64,000 nucleotides of DNA from Letharia columbiana (Eukaryota; Ascomycota; Lecanoromycetes; Lecanorales; Parmeliaceae), in NCBI RefSeq assembly GCF_014066305.1, contig NW_023501036.1, positions 197,501-261,500 of the forward strand, written 5' to 3'. A program made the translations under genes and the position numbers. Under the pieces are notes generated by a model that worked only from the letters and a program-made list of their open reading frames with translations, had not been told where the DNA came from and ran no database searches. Of the stretch, positions 14,195-25,185 are shown piece after piece. The stretch's first letter is position 1, and each line of letters begins with the position of its first letter.

Positions 14195-15004
14195 TCATGG
14201 CAACCCAACTCTCTTTCTCCTTCCACTCTTCCCACATGCATCTCTTTTCGCCCGAGATACCCTCACCTTGCCCTGACCCGAATAGTGTGGATGGAAGACC
14301 AACTGAACACCCTCATTCTGCTCTACCCGATATGCAGTGCCCAAGACCGGCTCTAAACACTCACGGGCGTCGTCGAAGCTCTCATGTCTAGCTGTATCCA
14401 TCAAACGCATCTGCCATTCGAACAGGCGATCTGGGAAAGGGCTTCCGCCGAACCAGTCGGTTTCGATACTCAAAGTCACGTCCTCAAATTCCCCAACCGT
14501 TCCCAAGAAGTTAAGCACGTCGAGCGGAATCATAGACTCAGTGGAATAGCGAATCTCCAAAGATACGCTGCAAGACTTGCGACAGAGGTATCGGTTGCCG
14601 AACATCTCCACAATTCTCTTCTCCGGGAATGTGCCGAGACCAAAGAATGGATAATCCCTCGTGTTCACACGAAGGTGCAGGTTCTGGACCGTATCCGCCA
14701 CTGGCTGGGAGACCTTGGGGCAGTTGGCTTTGCTGCCAAAGGCGATGTTGATGCGATAAATGCCATGCTTGGATATCAGGCTCGTTCCTTCCTTGCTCAA
14801 GATCTTGGAGGCTCTCAGAAACTCCGTGTGGCCGGAAGCAAGCAGTCGCCCAAAGATTATATCGCGTATCTCCCGGGGCAGTTTGAGAAACATTGGGCCG
14901 AGCCCGGCAGCGAAGTCGATGGTATCCGGCTCCAGCAAAGATGTTTCTGTTATCATTTGCTGTCCTAGGTAATGGAGAATGTCCTCGCGACTGACCACTA
15001 CCAA
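14195..15004 (-). CDS. LPxELRxxIY (F-box-like/2EXR-related) protein
   Basis: A single-exon frame of 269 aa. Around residue 40 it carries the family signature LPREIRDIIFGRLLASG, followed by FLRASKILSKEG, LISKHGIYRINIAFG, the NLHLRVN strand and the ending LEPVLG...LVFHP. This order is shared with the proteins at 16641-17348 and 19032-19865, so they are local paralogues. The signature resembles fungal F-box-like and 2EXR domains; no biochemical role is known for this group, and ubiquitin-ligase adaptor function would be speculation. The C-terminal 25 residues are basic (RAKRDACGKSGRRKR) and could be a nuclear signal. The start is the first Met of the frame. Confidence 0.75.
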   Translation of the reverse strand: MVVVSREDILHYLGQQMITETSLLEPDTIDFAAGLGPMFLKLPREIRDIIFGRLLASGHTEFLRASKILSKEGTSLISKHGIYRINIAFGSKANCPKVSQPVADTVQNLHLRVNTRDYPFFGLGTFPEKRIVEMFGNRYLCRKSCSVSLEIRYSTESMIPLDVLNFLGTVGEFEDVTLSIETDWFGGSPFPDRLFEWQMRLMDTARHESFDDARECLEPVLGTAYRVEQNEGVQLVFHPHYSGQGKVRVSRAKRDACGKSGRRKRVGLP

Positions 15005-16075
15005 ATCTCCAATTTTGTGTGAGTCTTGAATTTCGCAATAATGTTGGTGATTAAAAGGTTTAGCTCTCCCTTGAAGGAATCAATCGTCTTAGATCCGGGA
15101 AACTTGATGGGGTTCATGCTGGCGGTGGGCTGAACCTGTGAAAGTAGGATTTAGTTCGAGTGATCTGAAATTGACTGACTCGAGGGTTTCCGCTACGTTT
15201 GTGCTGTATGGGACGTAGGTAGCGGAGGTAGGTAGAAGGAAGAAGGATCGAGCTGGTTGATCTGATTTTATAGGTAAGAAACTCTGTGTTAGCGACCACT
15301 AGTCGTAAGTGTTGAGTGTCCACATAACAAAAAAACGCGGAGGTAGTCCCTTGGTGCTAGTCCACACGTCGCCATAACTGAGCACTTATCGCTTGCTAGT
15401 CGACTGTCTGATAGACGGGTGTATCCCCTAAATCCAATCAGCCACCAGAAAAAGCTCTGCACTATCAAAACACGCTCAAAAACAGTACAACGACTAGAAA
15501 GCGGACTGCAGATGCGAAGTAAATTGAGTCGATTCTAGATTTCAACCAGTTCTGTGGCTCACGACTGACAGCAATAGATTAATCTCCGGCACTCAATGAA
15601 TCAATGTGAAGTCCCAAGCAACACAGGGGTACTATGGGGAGACCATACGGAGTAAATTGTGGGACAATCTACAATCAGTCACTGTCCCTTTTCATCAAGG
15701 TCAGAGGAAATTTTTAGCTAAGAGTTTAACCACTCAATCTTGATCAGAAGCTACACTGTCATCAATGATTCATGAATCGCCAGCCTAGTGATGCTTGCAT
15801 CAAAGTCTATATTTGATCACAGTCGCCAGTCTTCAATGAAGGAAGCATCAGTTCTACAACAGTGGACGAGTAAATCATTGGAATGGGACTTTTGGTGTCA
15901 ATTTTGTCATCTTCCTTGCCTCACCGTCTACTAATGTGAAAGCTATGTCACTAAAGCGACCTACACGCTCTTCTCACACTCAGATAGATATGTTTTACAA
16001 GCCAGAGGTCTACAAGTTGACCTCGATCAATGGTCGAAGCACTCTCTATCAAGATTCACACTAACCACGTCGCAT
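15005..16075. other. Intergenic, no gene recognised
   Basis: Normal base composition. Only short frames of no recognisable family occur. Confidence 0.5.
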
Positions 16076-16500
16076 TCACTCCTCCGCATTTCGTGGATGG
16101 AATCCCAGACGTTGCCCATCCATTACCGATTCGATGTCGCCTTTCCCTAGATGCGGCTCCAGATGCTCTTGCGCTACAGCGAAAGTCCTATCTCTGAACC
16201 TCACGGGATACTCGGACAAACATTTCATTGAGTGCCCCTGAACCGCAGCGCCTTGATTCGACAGACCACGGTGTTGAATTCGGTGAGCCTCCTTAGAGAA
16301 TGAACCATACATCAAAGCATTACTGAGCCAATGTAAGGAATGCCTTCGAATACGATGTTGCAGATTCCACGTGGAACAAGGGAACTGGTAAATATATCAA
16401 GGTATGGAAAGGCCTTCGGATATCCCTTCGACTTTTCGACGAAGAGTGGCCTTTCGTGTTGAGTCTGATGCCGAAGTTTTGTATATTGTCCACGATCTGA
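16076..16500 (-). pseudogene. LPxELRxxIY-family relic (C-terminal part)
   Basis: One frame reads QIVDNIQNFGIRLNTKG, which aligns with VADTVQNLHLRVNTRD of the 14195-15004 protein. Another frame, further along the minus strand, reads EHLEPHLGKGD..GQRLGFHPR, the family C-terminus (LEPTLGTG...LRLAFHPR in 19032-19865). The two pieces are in different frames and in the expected order, and the LPxELR part is missing. It is therefore a decayed copy between two intact relatives. The 79-codon frame at 16076-16315 might be predicted as a gene by software. Confidence 0.65.
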
Positions 16501-16640
16501 TGTTGGTGCTGAAAGTATGTGATGGTAGACGGATGATAATTAAAGCCAGTTCATGAAGGAAGAATTGGGATGTGTTGTCATATCGACACTTTCTGAAAAC
16601 AGAAACCTGATATTTCCAGCCCCTATACCCAGAGTAATGG

Positions 16641-17348
16641 CTATCCTTCCAATCTCCTTGCGGCTGCCTCTGCGTGCCCTCTCGGGTAGAATATCATACA
16701 AAAGCCATCCTTTACCTTGACTAATTCTGCCTTCCCCAACCGTGACTCAAACAACACGAGCATCCACCCAGCATCACAACAACACGGATAAAGGCTGTGG
16801 TCCTTCATTGCATCAATCTCGATCCACAAGGCTACTTTCTCAAAACCCCCGAAGCTTGACACGAGTGGGATTAATTCAAGCTTGACCAAGACATCCATAG
16901 TACATTTTACACGGAGAACGACTTTGCAATGCCCACGGAGAATCTGTGAACCTGCGAACGGCACGGAGCGGATCAGAATCGGATCCAGACCAATGACCCT
17001 CCTCAGATCGATTGTGATGTCGAGATTTCGAATTGCCTTCGCAACGTCATGAGTCGGGCGCTGGCCATTGTTGTCGTCCCCAGCTCCGAAACGCATCCGA
17101 TAAATTCCCTCTTTGCAGATCAACGTTTGCCCATCATTTCGCAGTGCCCGGGACGCTTTCATGAACTGAGGATAGCCAGAAGCGATGCAGTCTCTGAAGA
17201 TCATGAATCGGAGCTCCGTTGGCAGCCCGTAGAGCAACGGAACATTTTTGTTCATCTTCTGTATGTCCATGACAGTGGGTTTAGTGAGATCTGGAGACTT
17301 TTCGAGATGTTCCGTTGTGATAGTTCCTTGTGCCGGGTTCAACCCCAT
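16641..17348 (-). CDS. LPxELRxxIY (F-box-like/2EXR-related) protein
   Basis: Reading from the Met at 17348 gives 235 aa; an upstream in-frame Met at 17537 would add 63 residues that look like leader sequence. Signature: LPTELRFMIFRDCIASG, FMKASRALRNDG, LICKEGIYRMRFGAGDD, IRNLDITIDLR and a C-terminal CMIFYPRG. Compared with the paralogues the middle is slightly shorter, and the conserved LEPxLG becomes LFESRLG. A CCC triplet (YPCCCD) late in the protein is unusual for the family. Function is unknown. The neighbours on both sides are relatives, consistent with tandem and inverted duplication. Confidence 0.7.
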   Translation of the reverse strand: MGLNPAQGTITTEHLEKSPDLTKPTVMDIQKMNKNVPLLYGLPTELRFMIFRDCIASGYPQFMKASRALRNDGQTLICKEGIYRMRFGAGDDNNGQRPTHDVAKAIRNLDITIDLRRVIGLDPILIRSVPFAGSQILRGHCKVVLRVKCTMDVLVKLELIPLVSSFGGFEKVALWIEIDAMKDHSLYPCCCDAGWMLVLFESRLGKAELVKVKDGFCMIFYPRGHAEAAARRLEG

Positions 17349-17751
17349 GTTGACTTGCTGCTCAGGCCACACTGTGTGGATATCGAGAGGCTTGTGGTGG
17401 ATCGAGGCTTTGATTCGCTGATTGTGTCTGCGATGATGACGAGCGGTTGAAAACGAAAGAGAACTCCAGGCACATTCGCATGTCTGAAGAGAATGTAGTG
17501 TGTTGTTGACAAAGGCAGAAAGTGTTGCATTGAGCAAAATCGTCCGATAACACCCATTTTTCTTTGAAACATTAGCAAGGCCAACAGTTTTAACACGTAT
17601 ATCATCTAACTAATTAGCCAACTGTCAATAATCTACACATCCCCAGTCCAAATCACTACTACTTGCCAGCATCCACCCTCAGTCTAGAATCCTCCAAACC
17701 GACCGGAAACCCCAACGAGATCCAGTTCCAGCCTCCAAGTCACCATTCAAG

Positions 17752-18147
17752 ATGTGCCGAGGAATCGACTACGTCCACGAAGGGTGCAAACACATTAAGA
17801 AATTTCACGTTGTCCAGGTGTGCAATTCTTCCAACGGCACCCCCTGCCACGATCTCATTACAATTCACGAAATCAAAATCACAGCTCCAGCCTTTTGCCT
17901 TCGATGTTTCCGTCAAAAGGAGGCCGACATTGACGCGGAATACGAAACCATGGCAGACGACCTCCGAAAGGAGATAGCCAGGGTTGACGAACGCTTTGCC
18001 AAGGGGTGGGTCCTAACCCAAACAAGCGCGCATTTGCTCAACGACTACCGTGCTGAGTGCGAGGATGATATCCTGCAAGCGAAGGCATCGCGGGACTTGA
18101 GCATTCAGCTCTTCAGACAGGACCAAGGGGTCTGGGGTGATGGCTGA
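17752..18147 (+). CDS. Small Cys/His-rich protein, unknown function
   Basis: 131 aa starting at ATG in the context caag-ATG-TGCCGAGG. The N-terminal half has regularly placed Cys and His (MCRGIDYVHEGCKHIKKFH, CNSSNGTPCHD, CLRCFRQKE), which suggests metal binding. The C-terminal half is a charged helix (DADYETMADD-like region through RVDERFAKGW). The divergent neighbour starts about 400 bp upstream. I do not recognise the family by name; similar short C-x-H-rich proteins with a CLRCxR motif are common hypothetical proteins in ascomycetes. A minus-strand frame that overlaps its 3' end is not supported. Confidence 0.6.
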   Translation: MCRGIDYVHEGCKHIKKFHVVQVCNSSNGTPCHDLITIHEIKITAPAFCLRCFRQKEADIDAEYETMADDLRKEIARVDERFAKGWVLTQTSAHLLNDYRAECEDDILQAKASRDLSIQLFRQDQGVWGDG

Positions 18148-19031
18148 AGAGACGTGGATGTGCCGACGAAGAGATCGAAAGAGGGCATTACTTTTGCAGC
18201 GATATGGAGTTTCAGTGTTAGTCCCAATCTCACTGAATCTAATAAATTGCAGGTGTACCCAAAGACGAAGGTTTCGAATGCGAGCAATTGATCCCCAAAG
18301 TATTCAATGCAGTGCATGTTGCACAGGGCTAGCGAGGACACACCCACAGACATTGACCGCAAATCCAGCAGTGTTTCCCTGCAAACGAGACAACCTCGCA
18401 AGAACGCTTTTAATCCCCGTCTAAGTAAGATCCTGTTCAATTTGTGGCAGGGGTACTTAAGATAAATTGAACTTAGTGAGGCACCTATGATACCTTGCAC
18501 TGTAGTTGTTTGAGGCCCGTCAATCTTTTCGTCCCATCCGTCTTGCAGATTCGCTAAGAAATGAGTGATGCCTTTTTCTTTGTCCGTTTGTTTTCCTTTG
18601 TGTTTGTGGCTGCCTAATGAAGATGTCTGTTTTTCCGCCATAAGTACCGTCTTCCCAGGTAGGAAACCTCAGCGTCGCATGCCCAACGGCCAAAATCAAT
18701 TGCACTATTCTCCCATACTGCCTTTTGAAACCTCCTCACTACGCTATATATATATATTCACCTCCAGGGTCCCCCACAATGTACTTCTCTTTGTACCGAA
18801 CTACAATCTACGGTCAGGTAGCGCCCCTCTGTTAACACGCATTTTCTCAACCTCTTTGTTCAGAGTTTGATACACCTATATATCATGACACACCTACTTG
18901 CCCGGATACTATATAAGCTCAGCTTGCGGAAATCTTTTATACACTTCCAAGTCATCATCCCCCACATCACCAGACGCTCCTGCACCAAGACCAGTTTCAG
19001 ACTTTCGAGAAACGAGCCAGTGTCTACATCA
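18148..19031. other. Intergenic/5' leader of the next gene
   Basis: No gene recognised. A minus-strand frame (18105-18641) lacks family features. A TA-rich stretch (atatatatatattc, near 18745) lies about 290 bp before the next start codon. Confidence 0.4.
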
Positions 19032-19865
19032 ATGGAATTCCCAATCTCCCCTCAAACGATCCTCGAGTTCAAACTCTTTAAGGAAGAGCTTCACGCCTTG
19101 CTCGACAATGTTCTGGACCAAGCTGAGACCCTGCAGACCACGGCAGAAGAACCTGTCGTTCTCGATCGTGATTGGATAATCGGAACATTGAAAGACCAAA
19201 TCACCGCGGAAAAGTACGTGCTTAAGCCTGGAGCCGTGCAAGTCACTGAAGGTCTTGGCAATCTCTTGAAAATCCCCCGAGAGCTGAGAGACTTGATATA
19301 TGGCTACGCCATTGTCGGTGGCCAGACAGCGATTGTGCGAGCCTCCAAGCAGACGCACAAGGAAGCCAGCGAGCTCATCTTCCAGAACGGCATCTATCGC
19401 TTGGTCATCGGATTCGGAGACGATATCATCAACCCTCCGCTCAGCCAATCTTTAGCCAAGAACATCAAAAACCTCATCCTCCGAGTCAATGGGCGAGGTT
19501 TTTTCATTGACGGCGTTGACGAGGATCTGCCCATCTTACACATGTTTGACGGGTCAAATATCCAGCGGAAGGATTGCGTTGTGACGGTTGTGTGTGACCC
19601 CTTCTGCGGCGAAATGGATGCCTTTCAGGTCGTCCGCGCTTTGGACAATCTTACTGGATTCGAGAGAGTGATCCTGGAGCTCGACCTCGAGTGGTGGGGA
19701 GAGCCATGGCCTGACACGATCGATGAAACCCAAGAGTATCGGATTTGGGCACGCATTAACGGGGCGGTTCACCATCAGAAAAAGCTGCTAGAGCCAACGT
19801 TAGGTACGGGTTCCTATAGCTTTGATGAGAAGGGTTTGCGCTTGGCTTTTCATCCGCGGAAGTAA
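19032..19865 (+). CDS. LPxELRxxIY (F-box-like/2EXR-related) protein
   Basis: 277 aa from the Met at 19032 (MEFPISPQTILEF). An in-frame ATG at 18885 would add 49 residues rich in basic and hydrophobic residues that look like untranslated leader. A predicted helix (FKLFKEELHALLDNVLDQ) precedes the signature IPRELRDLIYGYAIVGG, then IVRASKQTHKEAS, LIFQNGIYRLVIGFGDD, NLILRVN, a long acidic stretch with DLEWWGEPWPD, and the terminal LLEPTLGTG..LRLAFHPRK. It is the best-preserved member of the local cluster and the most useful reference for judging the broken copies. Function unknown. Confidence 0.75.
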   Translation: MEFPISPQTILEFKLFKEELHALLDNVLDQAETLQTTAEEPVVLDRDWIIGTLKDQITAEKYVLKPGAVQVTEGLGNLLKIPRELRDLIYGYAIVGGQTAIVRASKQTHKEASELIFQNGIYRLVIGFGDDIINPPLSQSLAKNIKNLILRVNGRGFFIDGVDEDLPILHMFDGSNIQRKDCVVTVVCDPFCGEMDAFQVVRALDNLTGFERVILELDLEWWGEPWPDTIDETQEYRIWARINGAVHHQKKLLEPTLGTGSYSFDEKGLRLAFHPRK

Positions 19866-21541
19866 ATGCGGCTTTTGTGCTTGCACGGGTTGGGCATGGC
19901 ATGAGTTAAGAAGAATGGATAGACATTGAAATGAAGCGTGAGTGAATAATGGAGAACAAAAGACTTGGTATCGATGAGACTATTTATCAGACTAACGTCT
20001 GCTCTTTGTGCATGTAATACTTTTGCATGTGGAGCTTGAGTGACATACCTTCGGATTTTGCACCAAGCACCCACTAGAGTCTGTGACAAACTTCGCGTCC
20101 AAAGCATGTGTGCACTTACCCGTTGTCTTGCCGTAGGATTACATCCATGGAATGTAGAGTGGGGCGTAATTCCTGAACATTCTTGACCAAAACATAAAGG
20201 ACTGGCCTCCATAGTGACAAACTTCGTTCGTCATCCTAGATAGAGCGGCTGCACAATCTGTGGCGCGGATTGGACATCCCCAATCTGGATTTTCTGCAGG
20301 TGGGACACAGAAGATAGAGGTATTTGAAACAACGGCTTCTAATGGGGATGAGTCTTTAGTGACACCTGCGGTGGTCACTGGGGGAAGCGCGCTTCCCTGA
20401 AACATGAGTGCAGCAGGGGTGGGAGACATGAGTGGGGTGAGGAAGAGTAAACATTCGCACCACCCGAGATTAAGACCGTTGGTGGATATCATGTTGAACA
20501 TGGCTTCTAAGTCTCCTCAACGGAGAGAAGGGGCCGCTGAGCATGATGTAATGCTGGATTCTGCCGACTTACGCTCAAGGCGGTCGCGTGTATACCGATA
20601 TCGAGATTCGAGAGACTGTCGTTTAGCAAAACATTGTTTCAGCGCCTTACCTGCGACCGCGTCGTCTTCAAGTGAACCTATGAAAAAGAGGACTTGTTTT
20701 AGCTGCCTCTTGTGAATATCACATTCTAATGTCAAGAACATTTGTATCAACTGGATCAATGACCTTCTTTTCCGCTCATATCTTATATCGACCTTCTAAG
20801 CAGGTCTATCAGATGTCCCACCCCGGCGCCGGCCCGATATTATCCGCCATGATCGCTGCTTTGCGCAGGAAGAGGATTCTGTCTCCTTGAGCTCGTGACA
20901 CAGCCCTTAAGGACCAATCCACCTGTGGCAGCAACGAGTCTATAGCACCGATTCACCAATGCCACCTTCAGTCCTACTTTTAGGTTTAGGTACGCTGCGC
21001 CGGTACCGATTGCCAAAAGTCATCTTTACATCATCATGGATACACGCGGTCTAACAAACATTACTGCCCTCCAAACTTCTCGCACAGTTTGGACTTGGCG
21101 GTTCAGAAGTTGGTGGCCACGTCGTCCCATTGCTAAAGTAACACGGCACATTGAATGACTTGAGCTACAATAATCAGGCTTCACTATTGACACAAAGTAT
21201 TCTCTGTCTTGCTGTCAAAGAGGATATCGCGGTGCCACGGCGCTTTCGGCAAAGGCTTGGTGTGGAGGCAAGGAAGGCTGTTGTAGCCGGGAGACTAGAA
21301 GAAGCTTGGCCTTCTTAGCGGATGATCCCTCGGCTAAGATTACGTAGATTGAATACGGATTAAATTGGGGGTACCCGGAGCCGTTATTGGCTGTCCGGCC
21401 AGATCTTGCTTTTGTGCTATTCTGATCGCCCAAGCGCTGAAATTGTTCTCGTCATGTTTATGAAAGGGAATCCAGCAGTGCTTATCACCGAAGCACCTTA
21501 TTAGAACACTGTTCTTCGAGTTCTCTACACACTAAAGCTAG
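19866..21541. other. Intergenic, no supported gene
   Basis: About 1.7 kb with several overlapping frames of 70-120 codons on both strands. None shows family motifs or a convincing intron structure. Confidence 0.45.
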
Positions 21542-23501
21542 CTATTGCAAACAACTCGTGCACTGGTAATCAGTTTGGCCAGACGAGCTAGTACCGAGCT
21601 GGTTATATTCATAGGTACATTCACCACCAGCACAATTGTTCTCACAAGTGGGTTTATCGGAATAGAGTCCTTCTTTACAACCGAGACCGTGCCCTGCTTG
21701 AGCGACCGCGGTAGCGGAGACCACAGCCGGGCCTCCGCCGTCGTACCATGTACACGTTGCCCACGGCGTCTCAATGATTTGCGCTGTCGCCCCACAGGGT
21801 TGGGACGGCTCCGATGACGAAAGCCTTTTGCACTTCGAGACAACGGTGCCGCTCGAGTTCTTGAGTAATAATCCCCCAGCCAGGTCCCATTTGTTAGCAC
21901 TGAAAGTGTAAGCTTTACTGTTATAGGTAATATCCATGTTTGCAGGCAAGTTGATGTAGTTTTTGATCACTTTCAGTGTGATAGCCTTCGACGAGCCAAC
22001 CGGCTTGTTCGTGCATGGATCCCCAATCGTCGATTTGCTGGGATCGAAAGAAGTGGCCTGATAATTAGGTAGACTGTCGTCCGGAAGACTGGACTGCGTA
22101 AGCAATAAGGATGCCTTGGTTCGGAGGTTGAGAGGTGGTGGGGCCGGGAGCTGCGCTCTGCGTCTTGCTGGGGTTCTCCATTTGCGCAAATATAGACCAA
22201 AGCACAGCGAACTCTTGTTCCCAAATTTTAGGATTATTAACGTAATCCACTGCTGAATCCGGCGTCCATCCCGACTGGGGACACCCTGCCAACGGTCCTT
22301 TCTGGGATAAATTAGGTGGTTAGTTTACCTGTGATTGGTCTGTTTCTCTCCACTCACCGGATCACAATATCCTGGCGCTATGGTGGCTTCCGGTCCAGCT
22401 GTTGGATAACACCTTTTATCATTGCCATTGATAGCCTATGCCCGCATCAGTCCGTCGCTGCTAGAAGTGCAAAGGGTGTACACACCATGGTCATAACCTC
22501 ATATGTAGGGGAGGTGAAAGTGAACTCCAAAGTAGGACAGCTTTTTTCGGAAGCAGTCGATGATGCTGTCGATGCAGTGGTAACCGGGTCAGGGGCGCAG
22601 GAGAGATCAGGCAGTTTTCCAGTTTCAGGAGTCAGCGTAGCACCAGGATTTTCTTGCGTTCTAAGCTCTAGAGCGAGCAAGGTGAAGATGGTGTTGTTCA
22701 TCTGTTGTTGTTGGCTTAAATAACCCCCAGAACCGTATTCAAAATACTGTTGGTAGTTCTGCTGCTTGAAGTAATCTCCCAATTCCAGGAATGGCTCTTC
22801 GAGACTAGGTGGAACAACGAACGGCGAACTGTCAACATAAAGCCAGCTGGACTCCCATCGTTCCACCTGAAATGCGCTTTTCATGGCTAACTTAGCGTTG
22901 GTCAGAATACATCCCGTGCTGCTACAGTCCGCCAGGCTTCTCTTCTTGTGTCGCTGCCCCTGGAGATTTGCACATCTCTGATCGAGGAAAAGGGGAGCCA
23001 GGGTAGTAGCACCATATTGCGTTAGCCCGATGGTGTATGTGCCGTCTCCCTCAGGACGGAAGATGATTGGAGGTCTATTTCGGATGACTTTTAGTATGTG
23101 CGACACTTGTATAGCTCCAGGTAGGTTACTAACGTGACAACCAGATCGATCTCAGGTGTGATGTTCAAACTACTGCTGCGAGTGGTTTTGGAAATGATAC
23201 TCGAAGTACTGATGAAGTCAAAGGGGGCACTCGTCGCCTGAGAAGTAGGTATCGGAGTCAGAGAAGAGGGAGTCGTCGCCGGAACGGAAGATTCTGCCGC
23301 TTTAGAAAGTGCGTAGGAGGACGAATTCGTGGCCCTGAATGCTTGGCTTTCAGTAGAGGCAGTCGCCGTCTCCGAAGAAACATGTCCGGTCTTGGATGAA
23401 GTTGTCACCCTTCTCGACGAAACATTGCTGGAGTAAGTGTCCGAGTTCACCTTAGCTGCAAGAAAGCCAAATACTATGATCAAAAGCAAAGGATACGCCA
23501 T
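21542..23501 (-). CDS. Secreted Ser/Thr- and Cys-rich protein, multi-exon
   Basis: The first exon starts MAYPLLLIIVFGFLAAKVNS, a clear signal peptide, followed by about 100 residues rich in Ser/Thr. A 59-nt intron (23133-23075; GTTAGT...ACTAAAAG...TAG) joins it to PPIIFRPEGDGTYTIGL. A second intron (about 71 nt, ending near 22422) leads to CYPTAGPEATIAPGYCDP, and a third (GTGAGT...CCCAG) to AGCPQSGWTPDSAVDYVNN. A fourth, very short one (37 nt, near 22085-22050) is needed to reach the Cys-rich end (GDPCTNKPVG, CTWYDGGGPA, CENNCAGGECTYEY). The exact exon set is my reconstruction. An extracellular or wall role is inferred from the signal peptide and cysteines only. Confidence 0.5.
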
Positions 23502-23875
23502 TGAGCCGGAGCCGGAGTACTCGACAGACTATGGCTACAATGAAGGAAAGCACAGCTTGATTATAGAGGGCAAAGAAACGAGGAAGATGTCCTTTGACGT
23601 CCTTTACAATGGAAGTAAGCTTAGAACAATGATCGCTTACTAAAGAGTTAGCATCCCGGAGTTGTATTATACAACCTACGAGGCGCAGCTCGTATCAATA
23701 ACGGGAAAGGAGTGTTGGTATGGCCTCATAGCATTATCGAAAAGGTGGAGTATTTGCATGTTATACGATCTGTATGGTGGAGTATTTATTTAGGGGTGGA
23801 CTCAATACAGCCCCAGCACAAGCAGGATACACGATAAATAATCTTTGTTTCCCTCAAACCTAAGACAGACGTTTG
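23502..23875. other. Intergenic
   Basis: Promoter side of the gene ending at 23501 on the minus strand. No feature recognised. Confidence 0.4.
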
Positions 23876-24149
23876 CACCCGGGTGACAGAAAAGCCTAGA
23901 CATTAACCTGAATTAAGCTAGGAGATCAAGGGCCGTCCTATATACAATTTCACACTCAAATTTCCTCCTCTTAGTTCATAAATGAGTATGTAATTTAAGG
24001 GCCCCTGAAAGGATCCAGGCTATTCTAGACGGTGATGGACGAATAATAGGCTATTAATGGAGAAAAATGGTATTTGTGCATAGAAATTTGGTGGGGGAAG
24101 GCCGTAATCTCCATTTGGTTAGTGTCCAGGCTTTTCTGTCACCCGGGTG
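23876..24149. mobile_element. Short TIR element (MITE-like), about 270 bp
   Basis: The ends are inverted repeats: cccgggtgacagaaaagcct at 23878 and its complement ending at 24147. The match is about 31 bp with two mismatches, and caccc extends it outward. There is no coding capacity. Size and structure fit a non-autonomous DNA transposon. Confidence 0.7.
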
Positions 24150-24155
24150 GTTGGA

Positions 24156-24235
24156 GAAATAAAAAGCACCGCAACACCATTGTACCAGCGCCATTAGAAA
24201 TCGAACCTAATACGAACTAAATACCTCCAACCACA
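24156..24235 (-). repeat. Repeat unit with tRNA-like T-arm, copy 1
   Basis: An 80-bp unit nearly identical to 24385-24467. On the minus strand it contains a GGTTCGA B-box-like element in a T-arm-like stem. It abuts the MITE-like element on its left. Confidence 0.55.
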
Positions 24236-24384
24236 CGACCACAACCAACAGGTGTCCGCCCCCAGACTATGACTAACGGGAAACATTTCGCTTTATAAAT
24301 CAATGCGTTGCACGGGTTTCGAACCTAAGCCCTCGCCAACACCGCTCGATGGAACTTTAAAGCCTGTGGCTAATGGCGCTGCCA

Positions 24385-24467
24385 GAAATAAAAAGCACCG
24401 CAACACCATTATTGTACCAGCGCCATTAGGAATCGAACCTAATACGAACTGAATACCTCCAACCACA
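24385..24467 (-). repeat. Repeat unit with tRNA-like T-arm, copy 2
   Basis: The minus strand reads TTAGGTTCGATTCCTAA, a perfect 5-bp stem with a 7-nt TTCGATT loop, followed by TGGCGCT. Between the copies, the minus strand has TAGCCACAGGC (A-box-like) and another GGTTCGAAACC. A pol III-derived (SINE-like) repeat is possible. No complete cloverleaf can be drawn. Confidence 0.5.
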
Positions 24468-24710
24468 GTTGGTACTGGTTAATATCGTTATTCGGACGCT
24501 ACAGCTGTTTTCGTGTACTAGAAAGCAACATTACACGAACAGCCCTACAGCATTCCTACTCGGTAGCCACTCGAGTGTTGGTTATCAACGCCTCGCTCCT
24601 TAACTCCATTATCCTACTAGTGTTACTTCGTAAGGTGTTACATAGGGCTCTGCCTGCCTATGTTATACTGTTGGTCTGGGAACCTAATCTATGAGAACCT
24701 CGAGGATTAG

Positions 24711-25141
24711 TAGAGAGGTTTCGCAACTTAAATTACAATTTTAGTTGCGCAGGATTACGAGGGTCAGGGTTCAACGCTAGCCCGATTAGATAGTAGCCGA
24801 TGTTTAAACCAATATATCCGTTGATTACCCGAACTTGCGACAGCGTGTTCTTGAAGATATTTTCAAGGAAAACCCACGTGGAAGATAGATGTTCGATTAT
24901 ACATTTGAGGCGTATACTAATAGTATTGATTTTTCTAGCGACTACGGTCTATACTTCTTATGAATACACTAAACGCACTAAATACTTATAAGACGATTCT
25001 ACGAACTATAGAATATCTCGATAAGTATACTTTATAACTAGTCTATTACTTACTTTATAACTAGAACTAGATCTATTTTAGATAATATTATATCGAATAA
25101 GAAAGGAGAAAGTATTTTAAAAGAGTTGCGAAACCTCTCTA
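24711..25141. mobile_element. MITE with 18-bp perfect TIRs and TA duplication
   Basis: tagagaggtttcgcaact (24711-24728) is matched exactly in reverse complement at 25124-25141. TA flanks both ends (Tc1/mariner-type). It is about 430 bp and non-coding. The right half is AT-rich, consistent with RIP. Confidence 0.75.
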
Positions 25142-25185
25142 GTCATATATTCTAAAGCGAATTATCAGTTATTTCTTTAGGCTAT